Program-made: the position numbers and the translations under genes
Source: Deuterostichococcus epilithicus
Lineage: Eukaryota; Chlorophyta; Trebouxiophyceae; Prasiolales; Stichococcaceae
NCBI GenBank assembly: GCA_033439295.1
Contig: JAVTLE010000017.1
Span: forward strand, 124,001-188,000
Length of the DNA: 64,000 nucleotides
Direction: 5' to 3'
Shown: one piece after another, positions 11,101 to 20,949 of the stretch
Position numbering within the stretch: position 1 is the first letter of the stretch
How the letters are laid out: every line of letters begins with the position of its first letter
The notes under the pieces: model-generated
What the model was told of the DNA's origin: nothing
Seen by the model: only the letters and a program-made list of their open reading frames with translations
The model's database searches: none

Positions 11101-13393
11101 GCGACGGGTAGTCAATGGGCAGTCCCATCCACGTACTGTGGAAACAGTGTGGAAGCACGCTCATCGGAGCCTTGCACCACTTCCAAGGAGGGGGTGAGCA
11201 CCTGCCTGCTGCGCCAGAGACTGGCAGTCGGTGGGCAGCCCGATCCACACATACGTCAGCAGCGACCGCATGCTGGCGTGCTGCCCAAAAGCCGCCCGCC
11301 GCAGGCAGGTCCCGTGCGGGAAAGGGTCCTGTATGTAGGCACCAAACTCGAGGCCTTAATGCTAATTGTCTTGTGTCTGTTGCAGGGTGATGGCACACGC
11401 ACCCGTGTTGGGATGCGGCTGGGCACCGAGGCATGATATCTGCCTGAGGCAGCCGCGGCACGGTGAGCAACAGTGAGTATCCTGAGCCCTGACTCCGGGT
11501 GTGGTTCACTTTTGCGTATGGTTCAAAGCCACAGAATGCGCACGCGCGCCAGGAAGCGGACGGGCGCTGCTGGGAACAGCGCCGCCCAGGCGTCCAGGAA
11601 GGGGCCCGGATTTGCCGGCGGCGCGTCGGCAATGGCCAGCTCAGCGGCCTCCCAGCCGCCGCTGGGGTCGCCGCGCTGCAGCAGGTGCAGCGCCACGAAG
11701 GCGTTCGCCAGGTCCTCCGTGAAGTGGTACAGGTTCGTGACGTCCCACCTGTACGAAATTGAATCAAGGTGGTGGTTTCCTCGTTTGGCATGTTTGCAGC
11801 GAGTGCCATGCCAAGCGTTCCGGGTCCTCTGTGGAGGGAGAGGTCATGTTACCTGTATACAGGTAGTTTCTGATGTGATGCCTGCGCCAAGCAGGTGCTA
11901 CGACCAGTGGGTGTCATGCAAGGCAGCAGCGCAAACCTGGATCTGCAGCTGCACTAACCCAGCAGCGGCGGCTAGTGCAGACACTGCTCGACTGCAATGA
12001 TCTCACCCGGCCTTCAGGAGCCAGCATCAGCTGCAATCCAGCTTTCAGAATCCATGAATTCGGCAACCCACCTGGTCAGGAAGAACACTGGGTGATGAAC
12101 GGACGCCGGCGCACCGGTGCATGCATCTGCCGCACCCTGCCTGCCCTCGTCAAACTCCGCCCGCCGGAGTAGGAACTCGTTGAGCGTCTCGTGCTTGGTC
12201 ATGCGCGCCGCCAGCTGGCCTGCAGCCTTGCCGCCGTTGCGCCGGCAGCCCAGCCGCAGCCGCGGCAGGTGCTGCAGGGTGGCCACTGCAGTGGCGTTGC
12301 TGCCTGGATCTCCAGGCAGCAGCAGCATCGGGCCAGCCGCCTGGCACAGCACCCACCACTCCTCGTCGTGGGCAGGCCTGCAGGCAGCGTCAGGTAACTG
12401 CACCGGGGTCGGCATGCCGTGCAGCTGCTTCAGCCGGCTTACCTGGTCTGCATGTCAATCACGACGCGGCCAGGCAGCAGCCTGCAGAGCTCACCTCAAA
12501 ATTCCAGCGGCCGAAGGCTCGAACGTTCACATCTGTCAGTCATAGATCTCAGGCCGCTGGTGCGCACCTTTGGAGACACTGGACTGTGGTGCCGTCTCCG
12601 CTCTGCGGGGTGCAGAACAGCTGCGTGTGCTGCTCCCACTCCCGCAGGAAGCCGCCGCCATACTGCAGCAGTACCAGCAATATCAAAGACTACGACTCCA
12701 GCCGGAGCCCATCAAGNNAGANTGTAATGGCCTCGCCCCCCCCCCCCTCCCCTCCTGTCTGTGACGGGTTTTGCATGAATGGGGACCATGCGATGGTCTT
12801 CCTGACAGCCCTGGATGCGCTGCCTGGTGGGTGGCAACACGATGGCTGCACAAGCCCCGATCAGCGAATGAGATCTGTAAAAGGCGGTAGAAGTCCGCTG
12901 ACATGTGTGTCGCAGTCGGCGCTGACATGCCCGCGGCGCGCCATGCCAGCGGCCGCAGCATCCAGCCAGTGCTGCACCGGCGGCGGCAACAGCGCATTGC
13001 CGCCGGCATTTACCGCACCTGCACGCATGCGACGGTAGCGTGGGCGACCTCGTCGTGTCAAGGCGTTGTGGAATGTCACGACTATAAAGCAGCTTGGCAC
13101 TACTGCAGGGATGCAATGAAAGGTCATGTTGTGCACAGCGTGCAGCGGCATCCGGCTGAGTGCTTGGAGAAGCTGATGCCACGAAGGCAGACAAGTCTTC
13201 ACTCACCAGAGGCTGCTGCTTGCAGATCTCTCACAGGGGCCTGCAGCTGCTGCGCGTGCAATGGCTGCACGCCGCCGCGGCATAGTGGCTGGAGGTGCCC
13301 GCCCGCCCAGAGTAGCACCGGCACGGCCAGGCCCGCCAGCAGGACTATTATCAGGCTTCTGTAGCGCAGCGATAAAGTTTTGCAGCTGGACAT
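8183..13393 (-). CDS. GT61-family glycosyltransferase, type II membrane protein
   Basis: Twelve exons are proposed: 13393-13207, 13018 to about 12900, 12662-12568, 12481-12443, 12377-12072, 11748-11544, 11328 to about 11265, 10949-10827, 10317-10180, 9632-9166, 8808-8625, 8359-8183. Most phases match. The N-terminus has a short cytoplasmic stretch and one anchor (LIIVLLAGLAVPVLLW), as in Golgi glycosyltransferases. Family motifs appear in order: HPVFFLTR joined across an intron to WDVTNLYHFTEDLANAF, VLWISR, then MELSTVALREQL and VLAGVHGAGLTHVGALPPGG, the GT61 signature block. GT61 enzymes (plant xylosyl/arabinosyltransferases, animal EOGT) add pentoses or GlcNAc to glycans or proteins; the donor here is unknown. 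An unusually long Gln/Arg-rich insert sits in exon 10. The stop is TAG. Exon 2 and exon 7 ends are uncertain. Confidence 0.85.
9785..9900. repeat. Imperfect tandem repeat in a GT61 intron
   Basis: Two units of roughly 60 bases each begin GAGCGCACTTC(G/A)CTCAC and end in CGC(T/A)GCTGCCGT. They lie in the intron between GT61 exons 9 and 10 and are not obviously similar to a neighbouring exon. Confidence 0.55.
11085..11160 (-). repeat. Decayed copy beside GT61 exon 7
   Basis: On the minus strand the block at about 11290-11232 (reads VWIGLPTDC) and the block at about 11150-11090 (reads TWMGLPIDY) align without large gaps. They are about 145 bases apart. The copy lies on the 3' side of the exon, beyond its likely donor. 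Confidence 0.55.
12717..12748. repeat. Ambiguous bases and C homopolymer in GT61 intron
   Basis: Three Ns at 12717-12722 are followed by a run of C interrupted only by T. This is a likely sequencing trouble spot rather than a biological element. It falls between GT61 exons 2 and 3 and should not alter the protein. Confidence 0.6.
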
Positions 13394-14221
13394 GGAGGAC
13401 GCGCTGGTGTACAACTGCCAGCCACAGCTGGCTTGTCCAACCGTGTAGCTGCTGCTCGTTGGCACCCTTAGTCACTGCCAAACAGACACCCCAAACGCAT
13501 GCAATCTCTCAGAACCCGATTGTGCGGAGCCCATTGCCCCAGGTACATAGCGTGTCGACGTGCGCCGGCTGCCTCGTACGAGGTTGCGCGATCTGATGCC
13601 TCGAAGTATCACGAGCTCTACGTTCGAGCGCTCGCGTGGCACAGAGCTCGCCACCATAGGTTTTATCTTGTGCAAACGGGGCAACCTAAGAGTATTGCTC
13701 GAGGGGGTTGGTCCAAGCGTTGATGGGTGTTTGGTCCAAGAACAGGGGAAGGTCACAAAGCAACGAGGGACATTCGACAAATCCAAGTCAGCAGCCAGCA
13801 GCTGGGCAATGATTGCTTCGTCCACGCGTCACAAACCTTGGTGGATGCACAATGCACTGGATTCGTTCATTCTCCGCATATGCGCCGCCGCGGCACAGGC
13901 GCCCTTGGAACATATATGGATGATTGCTTACGTGCGTATGCACGCAGCCAAATTTGGATCTCATCACGCACCTACTAAGTACCAGGCAGATGGAGCTGTT
14001 CATTGCAACTAGACTCCAGCACTGAGCCATACTATCTGCAGCGGGCTTGCATGGATGAGTTGTGCGAGGCAACACACAGTCAAGAAGAATCCAAACCATC
14101 CATGCCAAGCGTGCGCATCAAATGTGGTTCGGCTTTACTGCCGCTGCAGTGAATGTCTGCGATCGTGTGGAGGACCGGCATCAGACAAGCCGGCAGTCTC
14201 CGCACGATGACACATGACATG

Positions 14222-14245
14222 ACACACACACACACACACACACAC
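14222..14245. repeat. (AC)12 microsatellite
   Basis: There are twelve uninterrupted AC units, preceded by TGACATGACAC. A reading of this stretch as protein gives only alternating His/Thr and is not coding evidence. Confidence 0.9.
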
Positions 14246-14750
14246 CCACCGGGGTGGCCACCGGCCCCCTATCCTGCGGTCCTGGCAGCGTCCGCTGCAC
14301 CGTCCAGGGCGGTAGCAGCACTTGCCCCGCCGTCCAGGGCGCTAGCGGCAGGCAGCAGCCACCGCCGCCTTGCCGCTGTCGCCGCGCAGCGCTGCAGTCC
14401 GCGGCACGCAGCCAGAGCCGCACGAGCGCGTGCCAGGCCACTAAGGGCAACATGTCCACGGTCGGCGGGGCCAGGAGGTGATGCACCTGAGGGGGAAGAC
14501 AAGTTGATATCTGAGAAAAGGTCTATTCAAACTGCGCAGAGCGCTTCAACGTGTTGGTGGAAGCAAGTGCCTGCCAGCACTCGCCGGGCGGCAGGGCCAC
14601 TCAGTGCAAGGACAGAACGTCCCATGTTTGCTTGGACAATTCCGACATGCGGGCCGTGCGGCAGTGGCAGAGCAGCATGCGGCAGTGGTATGGCAGGGCC
14701 AGGCAGGCGCTGCCACATACATGCGCAGCATAGGGGTGTTTCATGTGTCT

Positions 14751-14802
14751 TGTGTAAACACGTTTCATGCCATAAATGTGTAGACACATCTCATGCCATA
14801 AA
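14751..14802. repeat. Two tandem 26-bp units
   Basis: TGTGTAAACACGTTTCATGC plus CATAAA is followed directly by a second copy with three substitutions. It is intergenic and has no known function. Confidence 0.8.
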
Positions 14803-15319
14803 CTTAGCAGCAATCGTCACTGCAGCGAGCGCAAGAAGGTGCACCGCGCTGCTCACCCGCCACGGCGGCAGCATGACCTTGGTGTTGGCTGCGCAACCCA
14901 GGGTACCTGAAGTAGGCCGGCGCCGCCGCCTGCAGCGGCCTCCCACCCCCTTCGTCCGCCGGCGTGCCCATGCGCCTGGGCACCGGCAGCACACAGCATA
15001 CCTTTTGACTTGCAAGGCGCACCTGATCACATTGGTGATCAGCAGTCTCCTGCCGCTGCCGCCGCGCCTGGCCCCTCGCCCATGTTCCTTGGCATGCCCA
15101 TGCGCCGCAGCAGGCTGTCGAATGTGTCACTGACATCACGAGGAGCTAAATTGGCGTATCCCAGGGTAAGGAGCGCGTGACCGATCAGACCAGGCTGTGA
15201 ACCACCCAGACCGGAGCCTTATGCTCGCACTGGTGGCTGCACTGGTAGGCACGTGCGCTTGCCGGCTGAGAAAACAGCTCCACACGGCAGGAGTTTGCGT
15301 GATGGTCCGTCATGCTCAC

Positions 15320-16400
15320 ACACCTTGGAGTTGTCGTCACACGGATGCCGTCGTCGGTGCTCAGACGCCCATTCCCGCCCTTCTGGCGTCAACCGCCAGG
15401 TCGCCACCCACTGCTCATACTCCGCCTCCGTGCAGCCACGCAGTGTGCAGAACCGGGGCTGTGCAAACCGTCAAGTAGGCCAGGCTTGGGCTGAGCCGCC
15501 GGCCGCGCGCCCGCATGAAGTAGGTGCGCGGCGCGATGCGGTTCGGCAGCGAGTAGTTGGACGTATAGCGGAGACTGCGCAAGGGCTGCTGCCGGCTGCC
15601 CGACTACTGTCTGCAGAAAGTTCAGCTGGCGCTGCATCTTGGGCGTCGTCAAGTTGATGGCCAGCAGCGTCGGCTGTCTGCGGCACAGAGCAGCGGCTTG
15701 TTGCTGGGTCAGGCTGCCATCCGTCATCAGCCGACCAGGATTGGTCTGCAGTGTCGTTACCCTGTTGCCTACGATGTCCGGCCGTTGGGACACAGCCTTG
15801 GCGATGTCCTCTGACGTCCATACGAGACCACGACGCCATTCCCGCAGCACGGCTGTGCGCTGCTTGATGCCGCTTGCGGTGAGTGTCAGCAGCTGTGGCG
15901 CCTTCCCAAACACAGGCGCCAGCTCGGCGTCGCTCAGGCCCAGGCTGTTCTGCAGCGCCGCGCGCCGTTGCCGCAGGACCGCCACCTCTGAGCCCAGCAC
16001 CTCTGGGTACATGCGTAGCAGAGTTTCGGCCTTGGCGAAGGTCCAGCCTAGCTCTTGCCGCAGGAAGAATGTGATACTCTTCGGTTGTGCCGGATCGCAG
16101 GCCAGGTAGCGTGGCCATTTGCACAGCAGCGCCGCCATGCTCGCCTGCGTGCCGAGGTCAATGCTACGGAATAAACCAGCACCCTCGCCGCGCAGATGAC
16201 TGTTGACGACGCCGCATTGTCTGACGGCTCCTTGGCTGCTGCCAGCTCGCGCGGTTGTGGGCGGCCTTGTCGAGCCAGCCAGCGGCCTCTGCCATGCTGA
16301 CGCCAAGCTCATGCGACAGCATGTCTGCGCAGGCGGGCTCCCACCAGCCGTGGAGTGCGGCTTTGATTGACAGCCATAGAGTCAACACAAGGTGCGAACG
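15320..16400 (-). pseudogene. mTERF-family (organelle transcription factor) gene with broken frame
   Basis: The mTERF helical repeats are clear: LSHELGVSMAEAAGWL, then WPRYLACD, FFLRQELGWTFAKAETLL, YPEVLGSEVAVL, NSLGLSDAELAPVFGKAP and FLQTVVGQPAAALAQSPLY. The typical C-terminal part follows in other frames: NYSLPNRIAPRTYFMRARG, then FCTLRGCTEAEYEQWVATW, ending at a GTGTGT donor near 15325. The frame changes at about 15559 (one extra base in a GG pair would explain it) and again near 15435. The N-terminal helix is also out of frame with the rest. mTERF proteins bind nucleic acid in chloroplasts or mitochondria. Either the draft sequence has indels or the gene is decaying; the sequence alone cannot decide. 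Confidence 0.65.
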
Positions 16401-17172
16401 AGCAAATAGACGGCTGTACGCTGCGCTGTGGGCAAGACGGATCCGTCAGCGCCCCTGCTGGCTCAATGTCGGGGGAGCGTGCATGAGGCCACCCTGTGGC
16501 CCATTGGTGGCCCTTGCCTGCACTCGACAACCAATGTCAGAATTTGTAGCAGCTTGCAGAAACGTCGGACCACCTGGCCGCAGACGCATATGTCCTGATG
16601 ATTGCTGCTGGTGCTTGGCCGTCGATCCGAAAGTACCGTTGCTTGATCACATAAATGACAACCCTGATCCACAGTGCACAGACACGTTGACGTGGTGTCG
16701 AATGCCAGCTGTCAATCCAACTATGTAGAAAGTAACTGCAGCTCAATTACTCATATGCGCCACGAGTGCAGCCGGGGTACACAGGATCGGGAGGACCTCA
16801 ACTGTGAGAAAACTAGTGATTGGAGCACCGCACGTCGCCTTGCGCGAAAACAACCTGTACGTCTGCAAAAGCCTTCCCTGGCGTGCCATGTCCGGTGCGC
16901 ACCTGCAAGTCCTGCGCGGCAAGTACCGCTGCTTGCCGCTCCCGCAGTCTGACCGCAGTCTGACCGCAGTCTGATTTGGTGATATGGGGGACGCCACAGG
17001 CAGGAGTTTCATGCGGCATCTGATGACACTCGCTGGTTCTCACAGGGACTGACACCAGGCTGCACAATAACCGCTGTCACTGTTTACTTCACGGTCAGCT
17101 TGACGTCGCAGTCAGCCTTGATTGCTAGTGCACGACCAGATCAGACAGACAGACGACGCTGCTTTCCCGCAG
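16401..17172. other. Region upstream of the GATA gene
   Basis: This AT-richer stretch has no recognisable exon. The first exon and start codon of the GATA gene are probably here, because the first clear exon at 17173 begins at an acceptor. GACCGCAGTCT is repeated two to three times near 16943-16972. Confidence 0.35.
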
Positions 17173-19000
17173 ACGATGCCAGCGTGGTGGCGGCGCCGCC
17201 GCGAACGCAGCCATCCGACGGCCAGGATACGGTAGGTGGCAGCGCAGCATTGCAGCAGCAGAGTGCTGGCAACGCAGCGGGCTTGCCAGGCGCAACGGTA
17301 GGGAGCGCGGCCGCCCTAGCAACATTCACGACTGCGGGCGGGGTGCCAGCCTCGCAGTGGCTGCAGTCGGCTCAGCAGCTGGCTCGGCAGCCGGAGCAGC
17401 AGCGGCAGGGCCGAGCGGCAGCCAAAAACGGCGGAACCAGCCCCAAAGCGCATGGCGGCGGCATGATCCGGCCGACGTCGTCGGCGGCAGCCGAGGAGGC
17501 CTCGCAGCAGCGGGAATGCAGAGCGGCGCCCCGGCCTTTGCGGGAGGCCTTCGAGTCAAAACCGGAAGGTGGGTGCTACTGGTGATTCGGGTCTCAGTGT
17601 AGCTAACGGTAGAGGCATATCCATGTTCTGATGTGCACATGGTGGGGGCTGCGGTTTGCATGTGTTTGAATTTGCCACAGTTTGCAGACTCCGTCATTGC
17701 TGCGATTGCAATGTGCACCCCGTTGGCGGCGACAGCTGCATGCTTGTCAGACAGCTCCCTTGCCTCAGGCGCCCGCGTGCCCCGCAAAACAGGCAGCGCT
17801 GCGCGGCAGGCGCCAATTGCAAAGGCGCCGGACTCCACGCCAACTGCTGCCGCCCAGCCTGGGCGTCCCACAGTCGCAGCAGCGGCAGCGCGGCTGGATC
17901 CAGCTGCGCAAGGGGCCAGCTCCTTTGCTGCAGCGTCTGCTGCCAGCCGGTCAGAGGGAGGTGATGGGCCGATACATGACGGGCCCCCCGTTGTCAACGG
18001 GCACGCGCCCCAGCCGCGGCAGCGGGGCCTGTCCCCAGCGGCGCTGTCCAGCCTGAGGGGCCCGCCGCAGGCGCGCCGCCTTTCCTTCCTCTGTCTCTGC
18101 CTTGCAATATGTCAGAATCCTGATACCTTGTGTCAGGATCCTAATACTTGTGTCAGCATCTTGGTTGTTGCTGTTCCGACACTGTCCGGTTTACAGGACA
18201 ACAATTCAGGCAAGAAAGGAGCTCAGGCATGCGCACCACGGCCTTGTTGGTGTGGCCACCCATATTGCCTGTTTCCGCAGGTTGAGTGCGCATCATGCCA
18301 CACGCACACGACGCCGCTCTGGCGGCCGATCGCGGGCGTGCTCTACTGTAACGCCTGCGGCGTGAGGCGGAAGCGTGCGGCCGGGGACCATGCGGCGCCC
18401 GCCGGCGGCGGCGGCGCCGGCGGCGGCGGCGACGGCGGCGGAAGTGGCTCGGCGTTGCCGCGGCAGCGGCGGCGTCTGGAGCTGCAGCTGCAGCCGTGGA
18501 CTGGCGGGCAGCGCCCAGCCGGCGGCAGTGGCAGGGATCCGGCCCATGCCACCGCGGGGCGGCCTCAGAAGCAAGGCCCGAGTGGCAGAGGCGTTCAGCG
18601 GAGGACTTCGGAGCCCACCGCCGCTGAGCCGTTTAGTGGCATGGTGCCTGCCGGCGCCGGGGCAGCGCCAGGCGGGCAGCTCCCGCCCAGCCGAGCGCTG
18701 CCAATCAAGCGTGGCGGCGGCGGGTTCACCTCGGTCCAAGGCAGCCCGCGGCAATGGCAACAGCACTTCTCAAGCGGCAACGGCGGCGAGCAGGGCGCAT
18801 CGTCGCCCCGCGCCACCCGACCGCCCAGCGGGCTGCCGGCTGCCGGTGNCACTGCGACACCCTCGCAGCCGGGGGCTGGCGCAGCGTCACGCGCCGGTGC
18901 TCGTGCAGCCGCGCCGCGTGATCAGCTGGCGGCGCTGGCGGCGGCAGCGGAGCGCGTCAGCTCGTCTGTCAGCCCTGAAGCGGAGCGGTCATTGAAGTGA
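17173..19000 (+). CDS. GATA-type zinc-finger protein (5' end unresolved)
   Basis: Exons 17173-17568, 17769-18070 and 18281-19000 have matching phases; the last ends in TGA. Exon 3 opens directly with the finger: CASCHTHTTPLWRP, then CNACGVRRKR, i.e. C-X2-C-X16-C-X2-C with the conserved TPLWR and CNACG. GATA fingers bind (A/T)GATA(A/G); in plants and algae they act in nitrogen, light and carbon responses. The loop is one residue shorter than the 17 or 18 usual in the family. Flanks are Ala/Gly/Ser/Gln-rich and presumably disordered. Exon 2 ends CAG|GCGCGC, so intron 2 would be a GC-AG intron. An N at 18848 leaves one residue unknown. The start lies upstream of 17173. Confidence 0.8.
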
Positions 19001-20949
19001 CACGGCGCCTTGCCCTTCGTGTGAGGTCGGCGGTGGCGAGCCACGGTGGTTACGTCGCTCCGTCACTGCTCAACAGGTGAGCCCTGTTTGGGCGGCCCCA
19101 CAAAAACAAGCCAGAGCCTGCGCACAGCGGACAATGAGCACACTGGCCGCTCCGTGCGGCGGCGTGTTCCGGAGACCGGCGGAGCTTTATGGGCGCTGCC
19201 CCACAGCGGCGGCTGCCAGTGACGCAGCTGGCGGCTGCAGATCCGCAGTGCGCGCACCACACAAAGCTGCAGGTGCTGGCGCCCTTACTACAGTGCACCG
19301 GCTGAGCAAGCTGCTTTGCTTCTGTCAGCGCAGCCTGCAAGCGGGGCGGCTGGCGCCAGCGGCTATGTGACCAGCGGCTGTGTGCAGCAGCTGCAGGCAG
19401 CAGCGGTGTTGCAGCTATGCACATCTGCAACCTCGCTGCAGGCGCGGGCACAGGTGTGCTGCCGTCCTCACGATGCTGTGATAATGACGCAGCATAGTTT
19501 CCCTCTGCTGCCAGCGGCTGGCGAGCAATTTCCCGAATCGGAACATTAACACCTCATTACTGGCAGATCGAACATGTAAGTACAGGCCTTCGGGACGGTC
19601 GACGCCTCCTGCTGTTCAAATGCAGGCCACGCTGGAGGCGGTTATTGCCGCTTTTGCCGGGTGCGATGCGGCAGCGCGCCAGCAGCACGGTGCGAACGTC
19701 ACAGCGGCGGTGCTGTGGACGCAGTAGACAGATGAGAAGCGGCTTCGGGGAGCGGCGGAGGCCAGGTGATGCGACAAGGGCGGCAGGCATGGCGATTGAG
19801 CTGATGCGCATGCTGCGGGAGGTACTGCGTTGACCTGTGGTGCTGTCAGCATGCTGATAGCGCAATTGCATCAACTAAGCTTGCTTGCATTACGATCTGA
19901 CTGCGACCGCGAAGGGGTTGCGTACTGTTGTGGCTAGTGGCATCATCAGGGTCCATTACGTACTTGTCTCGGATATCGGATTGCGCGCGTTGAAAGCTGT
20001 GCTATTATTGGTCAGATTTCATGCACCGATTGTAACAGATCCCGGCGTATGTTTCCACGCGCACAGCATCCTGCTTCTCCCGTGTGCAAGGGGCGCACCG
20101 TCCCAAATAATTAAATGGACCGCGACGGATTGGGCGCTTCAGTTCGCTCATAGCAACACAGGAAGGAATAACGTCTTGAAGCTCTGAAGTCTGACGAGAT
20201 ATTTCCTGATGTCTGCGCCTTCGCTCCGACAATAATGCGCTCTCTGACAATAAGCTGTCGGCAAACGAACAGCTCGCAGCACGGGCAGCAGCACCAGCTG
20301 GCCGCTTGGCGTGCTGATTCCATGATTTCGAATGTCGCACCAACATACGATCAGACAACAGAGTTCGAGGAGGAATCCGGCAGCTTGGAGGTGCTCTGTT
20401 TGCCCGAATATCTCTTGTGTGTCGCATCGCAGCGGAACAGGCCGCCGCGTCACGACACCTTACACCTTTCTGAAGCACTCAATAAGATTGTCATGCTTGA
20501 TTTCCAGCCCAGAGAGTTGTTTGTGCTGGGCGGCCATGCGTATCTGCATGCGTCCCGGGTGCACATGCCGCAGCATCAGAGGGGAACCATGTCGCCAACC
20601 GATGGTCGGAAGGCTCTGGTCGGGCTCAATAGAGTCCTTGATGGTCTGCAGGCTGCCGACACGATGCTTGCGGCACACGCGCCCTTGCGGGCTGCTGCCA
20701 CGGCTTCATGCAAGGTCGAATGTTTACCTGACAGAGCGCGCGCTGGCTGCCCGACGGTCAGCGGTGAGCCACGCACTCATCGCCTGCCAGTAGCAGGCGC
20801 GACCAGAAATCGCTCCAAGTGGCTCGAGAGTGACAACTCCTGGTTATTCTCCGTATTGCTACACCTTGTTGCCTGAAGAACGTGCATGCTGCAGCACCGC
20901 AATTTTCACAGCTCACAGCGTCGCTGTGTGCACGGCTGCAGCCGTAGCT
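19001..20949. other. Mostly unassigned region with one helix-like fragment
   Basis: The segment 19620-19770 (+) reads ATLEAVIAAFAGCDAAARQQ..LWTQ, then TAG, then TDEKRLRGAAEA before a GTGATG donor-like site. This is helix-like coding sequence either broken by TAG or joined at a TAG acceptor. Sequence from 19860 to 20890 is AT-richer and shows no recognisable exon. Promoter elements of the next gene may lie here. Confidence 0.35.

Larger units (their letters stand above)
13394..15319. other. Intergenic region with simple repeats, no gene called
   Basis: The first kilobase upstream of GT61 has moderate GC and no convincing exon; it should include the GT61 promoter. The part at 14269-14502 is open on the minus strand but is only Ala/Arg-rich low complexity. 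The downstream exons of the mTERF-like gene, if any, would lie in 14.8-15.3 kb, but none is recognised. Confidence 0.4.

Noticed and set aside
14222-14245. Plus-strand protein with a His/Thr run
   Set aside because: It is the translation of an (AC)n microsatellite.
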